Source: an uncultured candidate division Zixibacteria bacterium (GTDB taxonomy: Bacteria > Zixibacteria > MSB-5A5 > SM1-73). Taken from it: 64,000 nt of DNA. The notes below the pieces were generated by a model, which was not told the DNA's origin, did not search any database, and was given only the letters and a program-made list of their open reading frames with translations. The stretch is taken from positions 62,001 through 126,000 of the forward strand of contig CAIVRH010000015.1 in assembly GCA_903908285.1 (NCBI GenBank), written 5' to 3'. A program made the position numbers and the translations under genes. This document shows positions 24,600-31,487 of this stretch, piece after piece (within the stretch, counting starts at the first letter, position 1; the number at the start of each line of letters is the position of its first letter).

Positions 24600-24644
24600 A
24601 TGTGGCGTAACCTTCCCTGGCTGGGCAGGTGCCCGTTTCTGTAA
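24600..24644 (+). CDS. Mini-ORF copy B, 14 aa (MWRNLPWLGRCPFL)
   Basis: ATG with CCCGGAG upstream at ribosome-site distance, 14 codons, TAA stop, ending 87 bp before the first IPTL-CTERM gene. Compared with copies A and C, the codons for N-L, W and G are identical, P differs synonymously (CCC/CCA), and L-stop changes from CTA-TAG to CTG-TAA while preserving leucine and stop. That pattern suggests translation. Its GGGC/GCCC arms can also form a hairpin (GGGCAGGTGCCC), so a leader-peptide or RNA-element role is possible. Too short to match to a family. Confidence 0.45.
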   Translation: MWRNLPWLGRCPFL

Positions 24645-24731
24645 GGATCTAGTCAGTTTTTTTGACAAGTTGAAGGGTGGAATGCCAATTGTAAATGACT
24701 GTTGGTCTTCAATAGAACAAGGAGAAAAAAA

Positions 24732-25631
24732 ATGAAAACCAAAATGGCGGAATATTGCATGACGGTAGTCATTGCGTTAGCTATAGTTATTGCTTTACCG
24801 GTTCACCAAGCGGAGGCAGCTTGTCCATTTAAAACATTGTCCAACTTTGACCTTCTCAATTTTACTGACCAGAATGCCAGTGGTATGGATTTGACTTTAA
24901 GAGGTAATGGGCTCACATGTGCCCATATAAGCAGTTACTATTCAGGTTGGGGCACTGTTTGGGACGGAACAAAATGGGTTCCTCGAGGAGGTTGTCAAGA
25001 TCTCGGCGGTGGGAGAATAAGAATTACCTGGTCTGATCCAAATAATCCAATTCTACCTTCCGAGTATAGACACTTTGGGTTGAGTTATAAGGCAGGTACC
25101 CCTGACGTAAGGGCAGAGGCAGCTTACTGGACCTCTAACCGTGCTGTAATAGGAGCGATTTCCGAAGATGAACAGTGGTGGATTTGGGATGATAATACCA
25201 AGTCTTATACAGATGTAATCGTGCCAGTGGACGTGACTCCATTAGCTCCTGATCCCGGTCCCCCGTGGGGAATTAACCGGGCTAGTGCAGTAACATCCCA
25301 GGTAATTCCATTGGATAGTCTCACACAAAATAATCCAATGGTCACTTCTCTGCTCTGGACAGAGCTTCCACCAGACACTCTGTATGGGGATGGGGATTCA
25401 TTAGTACTAGTGACAAATCCTTTACCAGAACATGGAGCAGCAGTAGTGAAGTATTCGGTGTATTCAGGTGGGCTAAAACTCGCAGTCTTCATTAATGAGG
25501 CTACACTGGAAACTGAAGAAGCCATTCCCACTCTCACCGAATGGGGTCTGATCATCTTTGGGGTGTTGTTGCTTGGGTTTATTACGTGTGTTTTCCTGAG
25601 AAGGAGAAAGGTGGTAGTGGCAAGGTTATAG
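24732..25631 (+). CDS. IPTL-CTERM surface protein (exosortase H substrate) 1
   Basis: 299 aa from the ATG at 24732, which has AAGGAG upstream. A signal peptide ends at AEA-A near residue 29. The middle ~230 residues are beta-rich with no recognised family. The C-terminus is the tripartite sorting signal: IPTLTEWG motif, a hydrophobic helix LIIFGVLLLGFITCVFL, and the basic tail RRRK. Exosortase H is expected to cut or transfer the protein at this signal in the inner membrane so that it reaches the surface. Its stop (AGG TTA TAG) starts a heptad array. Confidence 0.9.
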   Translation: MKTKMAEYCMTVVIALAIVIALPVHQAEAACPFKTLSNFDLLNFTDQNASGMDLTLRGNGLTCAHISSYYSGWGTVWDGTKWVPRGGCQDLGGGRIRITWSDPNNPILPSEYRHFGLSYKAGTPDVRAEAAYWTSNRAVIGAISEDEQWWIWDDNTKSYTDVIVPVDVTPLAPDPGPPWGINRASAVTSQVIPLDSLTQNNPMVTSLLWTELPPDTLYGDGDSLVLVTNPLPEHGAAVVKYSVYSGGLKLAVFINEATLETEEAIPTLTEWGLIIFGVLLLGFITCVFLRRRKVVVARL

Positions 25632-25657
25632 GTGAAAGGTCAAAGGTGAAAGGGCTA
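25623..25657. repeat. Heptad array AGGTTAT/AGGTGAA
   Basis: AGGTTAT, AGGTGAA, AGGTCAA, AGGTGAA, AGGGCTA in 7-nt steps. The stop codon TAG (25629-25631) of the IPTL gene lies at the first junction, exactly as at 2776 behind an unrelated gene. Confidence 0.95.
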
Positions 25658-25843
25658 AAAGAAGAGTGCAAAAGCTTGTTTTTGTGGTCTTCACAACAGA
25701 TGTGATAGGTGTTAGGTGTGTGGCGCAGCTCGGTCGATGCGTTTGTATTTAAATCCGAGCTTGCACCACCCATCCATAGAGAATTTGGTTTTCTTTGAAC
25801 TGTATACTCTCAACTCTAAACTCCCATCCCGGAGGTGAACTTT

Positions 25844-25903
25844 ATGTGGTATAACCTTCCATGGATGGGCAGGAAAGGAGGAAACGACAATGTTAGTAAA
25901 TAG
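25844..25903 (+). CDS. Mini-ORF copy C, 19 aa, overlapping the second IPTL-CTERM gene
   Basis: ATG behind GGAGGTGAAC, reading MWYNLPWMGRKGGNDNVSK and stop. The first ten codons match copy B (MWxNLPWxGR). The reading frame then runs through the Shine-Dalgarno (AAAGGAGG) and start codon of the IPTL gene at 25890, ending 11 bp inside it. That is the layout of a translationally coupled leader peptide. Coding status is inferred from conservation only. Confidence 0.5.
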   Translation: MWYNLPWMGRKGGNDNVSK

Positions 25904-26720
25904 AATGAAGTGGATTGCTTTGGTGTCTATGTTCTTGCTTTTAATCCTTGTCACTGCGGGAGAAGCCCTCGTAATAAAAGGAACACACAGCGGAACGATA
26001 AACGGAGGAGATCCATTCTCAGCTGAATTTCAGGGAACTGCGAATCCTCTGACTGGACAAATCGCGTTGACAGTCTTCAGGTGGCCACCATGGCCGGATA
26101 CAACCCATTGGCCTCCACACATGTGGGCCGGGTGTACTATGACGTGTATATACTCTACCGTTTTCGCAAAGCCTACTGGGGGAGCAGTTAATTTCTATGA
26201 TATTCTTGGCGGTAGCGGAGATTTCACGCATACACGCTATTACACCTATCCGGGTCACCCACAGGACTCGGCGCAAGCAACTGTAAGTATTCACTTAGTT
26301 CCGGACAGCCTGATTTTCAGTGGAAATTGGGTCTTTAATACTAGCACTCTCCCTACTGACTTTGTAGATATTGCAAAATTTGACCAGTTTTTGACACCGA
26401 TTGGAGATGGGCTCGTAAAGGGCAACGCAACTGTCTTCGCGATTTGTTCCAACGGTGACAGCATGGCAATATCTTTTACTGGTGTGTGGGATTTGGGCCC
26501 TGGTAACAACTTACCTGCTCCAGAGACAGGTACTTGTGACTTTGACTTAACTGAGGTCAATGACACCATATATACCGTCGAAGGAACATGTTCTCTCCGG
26601 CCAACCGGCGTTATCCCCACCCTCACCGAATGGGGTCTGATCATCTTTGGGGTGGTGTTGCTTGGGTTTATCAGTTGGGTATTCTTGAGAAGGAGGAAGG
26701 CAGTGGTCAGTGTTCAGTGA
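25890..26720 (+). CDS. IPTL-CTERM surface protein (exosortase H substrate) 2
   Basis: 276 aa. ATG behind AAAGGAGG. Signal peptide cleaved near AGEA (residue ~26). The mature body is beta-rich and unlike protein 1 (GTHSGTINGGDPFSAEFQGT near the start), resembling carbohydrate- or matrix-type exported domains with no enzyme motif. It ends in IPTLTEWG, the hydrophobic segment LIIFGVVLLGFISWVFL and RRRK. The tail-coding DNA is nearly identical to that of protein 1 although the bodies differ. The stop TGA lies in a GGTCAGT-type heptad array. Confidence 0.9.
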   Translation: MLVNRMKWIALVSMFLLLILVTAGEALVIKGTHSGTINGGDPFSAEFQGTANPLTGQIALTVFRWPPWPDTTHWPPHMWAGCTMTCIYSTVFAKPTGGAVNFYDILGGSGDFTHTRYYTYPGHPQDSAQATVSIHLVPDSLIFSGNWVFNTSTLPTDFVDIAKFDQFLTPIGDGLVKGNATVFAICSNGDSMAISFTGVWDLGPGNNLPAPETGTCDFDLTEVNDTIYTVEGTCSLRPTGVIPTLTEWGLIIFGVVLLGFISWVFLRRRKAVVSVQ

Positions 26721-26751
26721 TCAGTAGGAGAATGTCCACAGTCGACAATCC
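26705..26751. repeat. Heptad array GGTCAGT/GTTCAGT/GATCAGT plus GTCCACA fragment
   Basis: Three exact 7-nt steps across the stop codon of IPTL protein 2 (TGA 26718-26720), then GTCCACAGTCGACA at 26734-26747. Confidence 0.9.
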
Positions 26752-26754
26752 ATC

Positions 26755-26916
26755 GGGGTGCACTGTATGGTGCACCCCACTGCTAAAAACATGTCAACGG
26801 TATGAACCATATGGTTCATACTAACGGATTGAGCGCCCAGACGGGTTTGTCTGGGGGCGTCCGTCTGGACGGATGGATCGGATGAAATCATTTTTAAATC
26901 CGTTTCATCCGTTGAC
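26755..26916. repeat. Cluster of palindromes between IPTL protein 2 and the exosortase
   Basis: In order: GGGGTGCAC/GTGCACCCC (26755-26778); GTATGAACCAT/ATGGTTCATAC, a perfect 22-bp palindrome (26800-26821); CCCAGAC/GTCTGGG (about 26836-26855); and outer arms GTCAACGG (26793) / CCGTTGAC (26909). The 26721-27042 gap holds only these and a promoter. Confidence 0.8.
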
Positions 26917-26971
26917 TGAAGGATTTGTCGGGCAGACGTTCACCCGCCTGACCTACGATTTTTTTCAATTC

Positions 26972-27000
26972 TTGACAATCATTGGTTGATTGAATATAAT
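26972..27000 (+). promoter_or_regulatory. Consensus sigma70 promoter for the exosortase gene
   Basis: TTGACA, 17-bp spacer, TATAAT, both hexamers exact with optimal spacing, 42 bp ahead of the exosortase start codon. Confidence 0.85.
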
Positions 27001-27042
27001 TAGCTCAAAACAAAGAACGAATTAAACAAACGGAATTTTGAA

Positions 27043-27639
27043 ATGGGTGGCAAAGAAAAATTCAGAAAGAGCAAATTGACCTCAGGAAAAGAATCCCCGC
27101 CAGAAAAGTTCAGTTTGAAGAGAATACCCTGGGCGCTGGTGAAGATATATATTCAATTTGGTGCAATGCTGGTTTTCTTTTTCTTTCTATTCAATAGCGA
27201 TTTCTTCTACAAAGGGGCGATGGAGCCTTTTACCGCTTTTTTGGCTTTGGTTTCATCCAAAATTCTCAACGTCTTTGGCTTAGGGACCTACGTGACGGGA
27301 ACGAATCTTTCCTCCAAGGATTTTGGTATTAACATCGTGTATGGATGCAACGGGGCTTATGCCACTGCCATTTTGCTTTCCGGAATCATTGCCTATCCCT
27401 CTCGAATAAAAGAAAAATTAATGGGTGTAGTCATCGGAATACCGGCAATTTTTATCATCAATCAACTTAGGGTGATTTCCCTTTTCCTATTGGGAAGAAA
27501 ATACCCTGCAGTTTTCGAAGAGGTGCACGTATATGTCTGGCAGCCGATCATCATCATCTTCGCCATCCTGGTCTGGGATTTTTGGGCGAGGAATATTATC
27601 CAAAAAGATAAAATCAAAAAATGCCCGGTTTCTGATTAG
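27043..27639 (+). CDS. xrtH: Exosortase H (XrtH), IPTL-CTERM-specific transpeptidase/protease
   Basis: 198 aa, polytopic inner-membrane protein of the exosortase/archaeosortase family. The catalytic residues of the family are in place: Cys102 in VYGCNGAYAT, Arg143 in NQLRVIS, His162 in EEVHVYVWQP. The short length and the two IPTLTEWG-tailed proteins directly upstream fit the XrtH type, described as specific for IPTLxxWG-CTERM signals. It should recognise the C-terminal tripartite tails and process them at the membrane. It has its own consensus promoter. The C-terminal codons overlap the next, out-of-frame reading frame. Confidence 0.9.
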   Translation: MGGKEKFRKSKLTSGKESPPEKFSLKRIPWALVKIYIQFGAMLVFFFFLFNSDFFYKGAMEPFTAFLALVSSKILNVFGLGTYVTGTNLSSKDFGINIVYGCNGAYATAILLSGIIAYPSRIKEKLMGVVIGIPAIFIINQLRVISLFLLGRKYPAVFEEVHVYVWQPIIIIFAILVWDFWARNIIQKDKIKKCPVSD

Positions 27640-28225
27640 ACTGGTTTTCTTCTTCCTTTTGTTCTATCTTTTGTGGTATTTCCTTTCCCCCCTTTACGAC
27701 CATATTTTAGCCCCACCTTCTGCTCTTATACTTAAGCTCAGTGAAATCGGAGGCAAACACATAACCAATTCAATGGAGGTGCAGGGGAAATACATCCTTG
27801 TCCATAACGTGATATCGGAGAAGAACCCAAAGCTTACGGTAAGAGTTAATACTAACGTGGTGAATTTTGACATGGTGTTGCTCTTTGCCCTGATTTGGGC
27901 TGTTCCCGGTGTCAGTTTGAAGAAAAGAATGAAGATTTTTCTTTTGGGTTTTGCCATCATCTTTGTTATTCATCTGTTAAAGATTTTTATTTTCGTCAAG
28001 CACGAATATGCTCCCAATATCAAAGTTGACGGGTTGCCATACTGGTCGCCTTTTCAGCAGAAAGCCTATCACTATCTGTTCGATTTTATCTTGCTGGTGG
28101 TGAACCAAATCTTTCCGGTTTTGATCTGGAGCTTGCTTTACTGGAGGTATTGGTGGAAAGGAATTAGAGGAATGTCCACAGTCCTCGGTCCGCAGTCCAC
28201 AGCCAAAAACTTGTCAACGGATTGA
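27630..28225 (+). CDS. Exosortase H-associated polytopic membrane protein (start uncertain)
   Basis: About 198 aa if translation begins at the CTG near 27630; the frame is open back to 27533, but that part merely shadows the xrtH C-terminus. No ATG, GTG or TTG lies near the hydrophobic start, so a rare start codon or coupling to the xrtH stop (27639) is likely. Four membrane segments are visible with a ~60-residue extracytoplasmic loop after the first (GGKHITNSMEVQGKYILVH). It resembles membrane proteins paired with exosortase H elsewhere; function unknown. The last codons (STVLGPQSTAKNLSTD) are encoded by heptad repeat and GTCAACGG sequence. Confidence 0.65.
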
Positions 28226-28283
28226 ACAAGTAAAACGGATTAGAATTATGTTCATTCGTTACATCCGTTTAGTCCGTTGACAA
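28174..28283. repeat. Heptad array GTCCACA... followed by TTGTCAACGGA/TCCGTTGACAA inverted repeat
   Basis: GTCCACA, GTCCTCG, GTCCGCA, GTCCACA in exact 7-nt steps (28174-28201) inside the 3' end of the membrane-protein gene, then perfect 11-bp inverted arms at 28211 and 28273. The gene's TGA stop (28223-28225) lies within this element. Confidence 0.9.
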
Positions 28284-28364
28284 ATTCTTCACCATATCCG
28301 TGACGAACAAGATTTGGGGGGGGTGTGGAGAGGACTATGAACCATAAACAAATAACCAGCAATA

Positions 28365-28396
28365 AAAAATGCGGAGGTTTTTTATTCCGCATTTTT
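28365..28396 (-). terminator. Terminator hairpin AAAAATGCGGA/TCCGCATTTTT
   Basis: Long complementary arms with T-runs in both directions. On the minus strand it follows the tRNA-Thr-like fragment at 28405; on the plus strand it would end the exosortase transcript. Confidence 0.75.
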
Positions 28397-28404
28397 ATTG
28401 CTTT

Positions 28405-28442
28405 AGCCGATGAGAGGAATTGAACCTCCAACTAACTGATTA
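28405..28442 (-). pseudogene. Duplicated 3' end of tRNA-Thr (att-like repeat)
   Basis: A 38-bp stretch matches the 3' half of tRNA-Thr(TGT) at 31276-31313 in 34 of 38 positions. It covers acceptor 3' strand, T-arm and anticodon-stem 3' strand, and then similarity stops. This is the segment that tRNA-targeting integrases duplicate on insertion. Confidence 0.75.
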
Positions 28443-29337
28443 TCTGATAAATATGAAAATAGTTTAGCTGCAAGATAATCATAGAACTACTTTGCGACAT
28501 TGGTGGAATAATTCTATTAGAGCCCGCTTATCATTTTGCATTATTCCTGTTAGTTACTTTTCCCGCTTCCTTCCAATTATCAAAAGCTGTAAGTACTTGT
28601 GAAATAATTTCTTACAATATTAATAATACTAAATAGATGATTCGATAAGTTACGAAATAAAGGAACAAGAATGAATTTTATAAGTACATATAAATTTGCA
28701 TCCAAAAGAAGAAGAAAATCCTCAAGAAATCTTTGTAATTTCAAAAAGAAAATCCTCCAGTAATGTTGAACCACTATAATGAAAGGTGCTGAAACTATAT
28801 TTTGAGTATGACCAAAATTGATTAAGAGGAAGTGGAAAGATAATTTAATTCATGCAGGAGTTAGATAGAGGAAGTAAAAGATTAAAAAAATAATAGACTA
28901 AAGTTTGACAATTCTTCACCGAAAGTAAGAAGGATGTATATGACAGGGATAATGAGATTTGAAATATTATAGAAGAGGCATGTAAAGTATTAAAAGATAC
29001 ATTGGAACATCCTATTAAAACGCCTAAATGGCTAGCAAACCGCTGAATTAGTTAATACTTTGTACAGATTCTTGAATAGTATATGACTTGACAAAAAAAT
29101 TTGCAAACCTAATGTAATTTACACCGTAAAATATGGTCAAACAAAAAAGCATATAGAGTAACATTTAAAAAGCTAGTGCAAAGAATAATTGTGTTTATGT
29201 GAAAGTAAAGTAAGATAAGAACATAACAGAGAATCTAAACTTAGATCACTTTGCAAAAAGAAATTTTAGTTTATTTATACCTATAAGAATGCAAAAAGGA
29301 GGGATATTTGGATACAAAGACATAAGGAGCATCTATT

Positions 29338-29571
29338 TTGAGATTCATCAGAATAGTCCTCGAAATCATCGCCCTAGGTGCTTTTATCTGCTGGGCATTG
29401 GAACACGCACGTACGATAATAGTCAAGCTAATTATCGAAGCGGGAGATTTTATATATGCAGTAAGATGTGCTTTAAAGAAAGCCTGGGAAAAAGCCGTAG
29501 CTAAAACCTTGAAAAAAGAAAGTAATAAAGTATGTAGAAGTATTAAAAAAGAAAGCAAAACCAGAATCTAA
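29338..29571 (+). CDS. Possible small membrane protein, 77 aa
   Basis: TTG start with AAGGAG about ten bases upstream. The N-terminal ~40 residues are hydrophobic (FIRIVLEIIALGAFICWALE); the rest is a strongly basic helix (KKAWEKAVAKTLKKESNKV). No family recognised. It sits alone in the AT-rich island, so chance remains possible. Confidence 0.35.
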   Translation: MRFIRIVLEIIALGAFICWALEHARTIIVKLIIEAGDFIYAVRCALKKAWEKAVAKTLKKESNKVCRSIKKESKTRI

Positions 29572-29744
29572 GAGAATCAGAAATTAAGTTAAGCTCCGAA
29601 AGGATAGTTGGAAATTATTTTGTTAAGAAAGAGGATAGAATTAAGAAGGTTTTAAGAGAAGATACTTGACGCTCAATATTCATTAAAAATTTTAAAAGTG
29701 TAAATATAAGCAGGGGAGGTAGATCCAGAAAGTTATGATGAGTT

Positions 29745-30452
29745 CTATTTTTTATCTGTTGTATCATTTATATTAACATTTTCATAATATCGAATCTTCC
29801 AATCAAATTTAGGAGTCCTGTATTTTCTAAAAACCTTAGCAGTTCGTGGTCCCATGAGCGTCAAACCATGCTTCATATAAGGACCAATTCTACAGTATGT
29901 TAGATTGCCTCGTCCTTCTAAGTCTTCAAAGTAAATGTATAAATCGAAGACTTTGTTAAGAAAGAATAACTCTTTCTCTGTGTTTGTTTTTCCTTCAAGT
30001 TCTCTATCAAAAATATTCTCAATATTAATACTTATATCACTGATTTCCTGAGGTTGTAAATAATCTTCTTCAAAAAACAGCTTATTTGTAGTATCTCGTC
30101 CTTGGATAAAAGCCCATTGTTCATAGAATTCATAATGCTTTGTTGTGTCTATAGGTCTTTCCAAAGCTAGAAAAATATTACTAGCAGGACTGTTCCCCAC
30201 ATTTTTTATTCTTATAATAAAAGAATTTTTATTATCAGATAGTCTCGAATATTCACGACTAATAGTTAATCGAGGTTTCATAAAGCCATATTTCTGTTGC
30301 TCTGAAAGTAAGGTTAACGTATTCTTGTTATTCTGATATTGAAAATAGTTGATTAGAAACAGACCGAAAGTAATAAAAACCAACACTTTTTGATGCCAGT
30401 TTGTGAAAACTGTATTCTTATGCTCGTTTGATGATCTGGTTTGTTCACTCAT
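29745..30452 (-). CDS. Single-pass membrane-anchored protein of unknown function
   Basis: 235 aa. A short polar N-terminus (MSEQTRSSNEHKN), one transmembrane segment (VLVFITFGLFLINYF, residues ~28-42), then a charged/coiled stretch and a beta-rich exterior domain (FIIRIKNVGNSPASNIFLAL) of the CARDB-like type seen in many phage- or island-encoded membrane proteins. No catalytic motif. The ATG has a TGGAGGG Shine-Dalgarno, and a consensus promoter lies 34 bp upstream, so it is likely expressed. AT-rich, inside the tRNA-Thr island. Confidence 0.7.
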   Translation of the reverse strand: MSEQTRSSNEHKNTVFTNWHQKVLVFITFGLFLINYFQYQNNKNTLTLLSEQQKYGFMKPRLTISREYSRLSDNKNSFIIRIKNVGNSPASNIFLALERPIDTTKHYEFYEQWAFIQGRDTTNKLFFEEDYLQPQEISDISINIENIFDRELEGKTNTEKELFFLNKVFDLYIYFEDLEGRGNLTYCRIGPYMKHGLTLMGPRTAKVFRKYRTPKFDWKIRYYENVNINDTTDKK

Positions 30453-30485
30453 TTTAGCCCTCCACGTTCTAAAGGTCTTTGTTCT

Positions 30486-30514
30486 ATATTATTAAATCAG
30501 ATCTTCTATGTCAA
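30486..30514 (-). promoter_or_regulatory. Sigma70 promoter for the island membrane protein
   Basis: On the minus strand: TTGACA (30514-30509), 17-bp spacer, TAATAT (30491-30486), 34 bp before the start codon. Confidence 0.75.
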
Positions 30515-30641
30515 GAGTATTTTGTCAATGTTTGGTGTAGCAAAAAGCAAAATATGCTCTTGACTTATACTTTTTCAATTGCAATTTTATGTGGGTGCAT
30601 CAGACCTTAGCGGAGATGTTAAACTACTAAAAGGAGGTGGT

Positions 30642-31076
30642 ATGAAAAAGCAAGTCATCTATTGGTTAATCATAGGGTTGTTGGTAGTTATTGTTTTAGT
30701 GCAATTCCGTTTAAATCAGACATCATCTAAATCTATTTCATCTGAACCTAAATTAAACAATCAGAATCAGAGTGAAATCGGTCGCTTTCAATATTTTGTT
30801 GACCCTAATAGTGGAGTGAACCCCTTTAGTAGATTCAGTGGATTTTTGGATACAAAAGAGGGACTTGTGTATGTATGGGTCATTGGTGAGTGGCAAGTTT
30901 GGGATATAAAGGAGCAATTTGAGAATCATTTTATATCCGAATATACTGACTTGGAGACTCACTTAAGTGATAAAAACTTACCCAAGGATTCCAGTGCTGT
31001 GAGATTCAGGAAACAATGGCTGGAACGAGAATATAAAACTCTTACTTCTAATTTGAAACGTATCGGAAAAGACTAA
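30642..31076 (+). CDS. Small membrane-anchored protein of unknown function
   Basis: 144 aa from the ATG at 30642, chosen for its AAGGAGGTGG Shine-Dalgarno; the upstream extension to 30579 lacks one. One N-terminal transmembrane segment (VIYWLIIGLLVVIVLVQF), then a soluble domain with PNSGVNPFSRFSGFLDTKEG and a charged helical end. No known family. Divergently oriented from the island membrane protein with a 189-bp shared control region. Confidence 0.65.
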   Translation: MKKQVIYWLIIGLLVVIVLVQFRLNQTSSKSISSEPKLNNQNQSEIGRFQYFVDPNSGVNPFSRFSGFLDTKEGLVYVWVIGEWQVWDIKEQFENHFISEYTDLETHLSDKNLPKDSSAVRFRKQWLEREYKTLTSNLKRIGKD

Positions 31077-31275
31077 AAAGAATTAAAAAAAATAAAATTA
31101 GGACACCACCCAAATTCATCTTAGTTTTTTCTTAAACCAATTATATTTAGTTAGAAAGAGAGATTTCTGTTGTATGTTAAAAAGAGACACACAACTTATT
31201 TTTCGAAATATTATGACTTTATGAGAGGAGGTCGAAAAAGGTAAGTTTAAAGTTAATAATAACTTAAAGAAAAAG

Positions 31276-31347
31276 AGCCGATGAAAGGAATTGAACCTTC
31301 AACCTACTGATTACAAATCAGTTGCTCTACCATTGAGCTACATCGGC
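31276..31347 (-). tRNA. tRNA-Thr(TGT)
   Basis: A 72-nt cloverleaf with GCCGATG/CATCGGC acceptor, D-loop AATGGTAGA, anticodon stem ACTGA/TCAGT with loop TTTGTAA (anticodon TGT), and T-loop TTCAATT. It is the target of the apparent island. Confidence 0.95.
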
Positions 31348-31358
31348 GTCTTAAAATC

Positions 31359-31484
31359 GTCCGCAGTCGGCTGTCCGCCGCTTACCCCCATCCGCTACCC
31401 CCCGTTGTCCACAGTCCACGGTCCACAATCGACAGTTGAATGCTTATAACTCAAATCTCAATTCTCAAATCTCAGTTTCTCAAG
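31359..31484. repeat. Three heptad arrays between tRNA-Thr and the EF-G2 gene
   Basis: GTCCGCA/GTCGGCT/GTCCGCC (31359-31379); GTCCACA/GTCCACG/GTCCACA/ATCGACA (31407-31434); CTCAAAT/CTCAATT/CTCAAAT/CTCAGTT (31450-31477). The last lies ten bases beyond the stop of the EF-G2 gene. Confidence 0.95.
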
Positions 31485-31487
31485 CAG

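Larger units (their letters stand above)
28405..31347. mobile_element. Putative small genomic island inserted at tRNA-Thr(TGT), decayed
   Basis: A 2.9-kb AT-rich, gene-poor segment lies between the displaced tRNA 3' end (28405-28442) and the intact tRNA-Thr (31276-31347), in the orientation expected from integration at the tRNA 3' end. Inside are one membrane-anchored protein, one small exported protein and perhaps one tiny ORF; no integrase is recognisable. The stretch 28443-29330 shows no convincing gene. Confidence 0.65.

Noticed and set aside
28405-28506. Complete second tRNA or tmRNA 3' domain at the fragment with a T-loop
   Set aside because: Only the 3' half matches tRNA-Thr. The candidate 5' acceptor strand mismatches, no D-arm or 7-nt anticodon loop can be formed, and the tmRNA tag and 5' signature are missing. 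An att-type duplicate explains it better.
28650-28800. Short reading frames in the AT-rich island before 29338
   Set aside because: Frequent stops, no ribosome sites and low-complexity Lys/Asn/Phe translations; no convincing gene.
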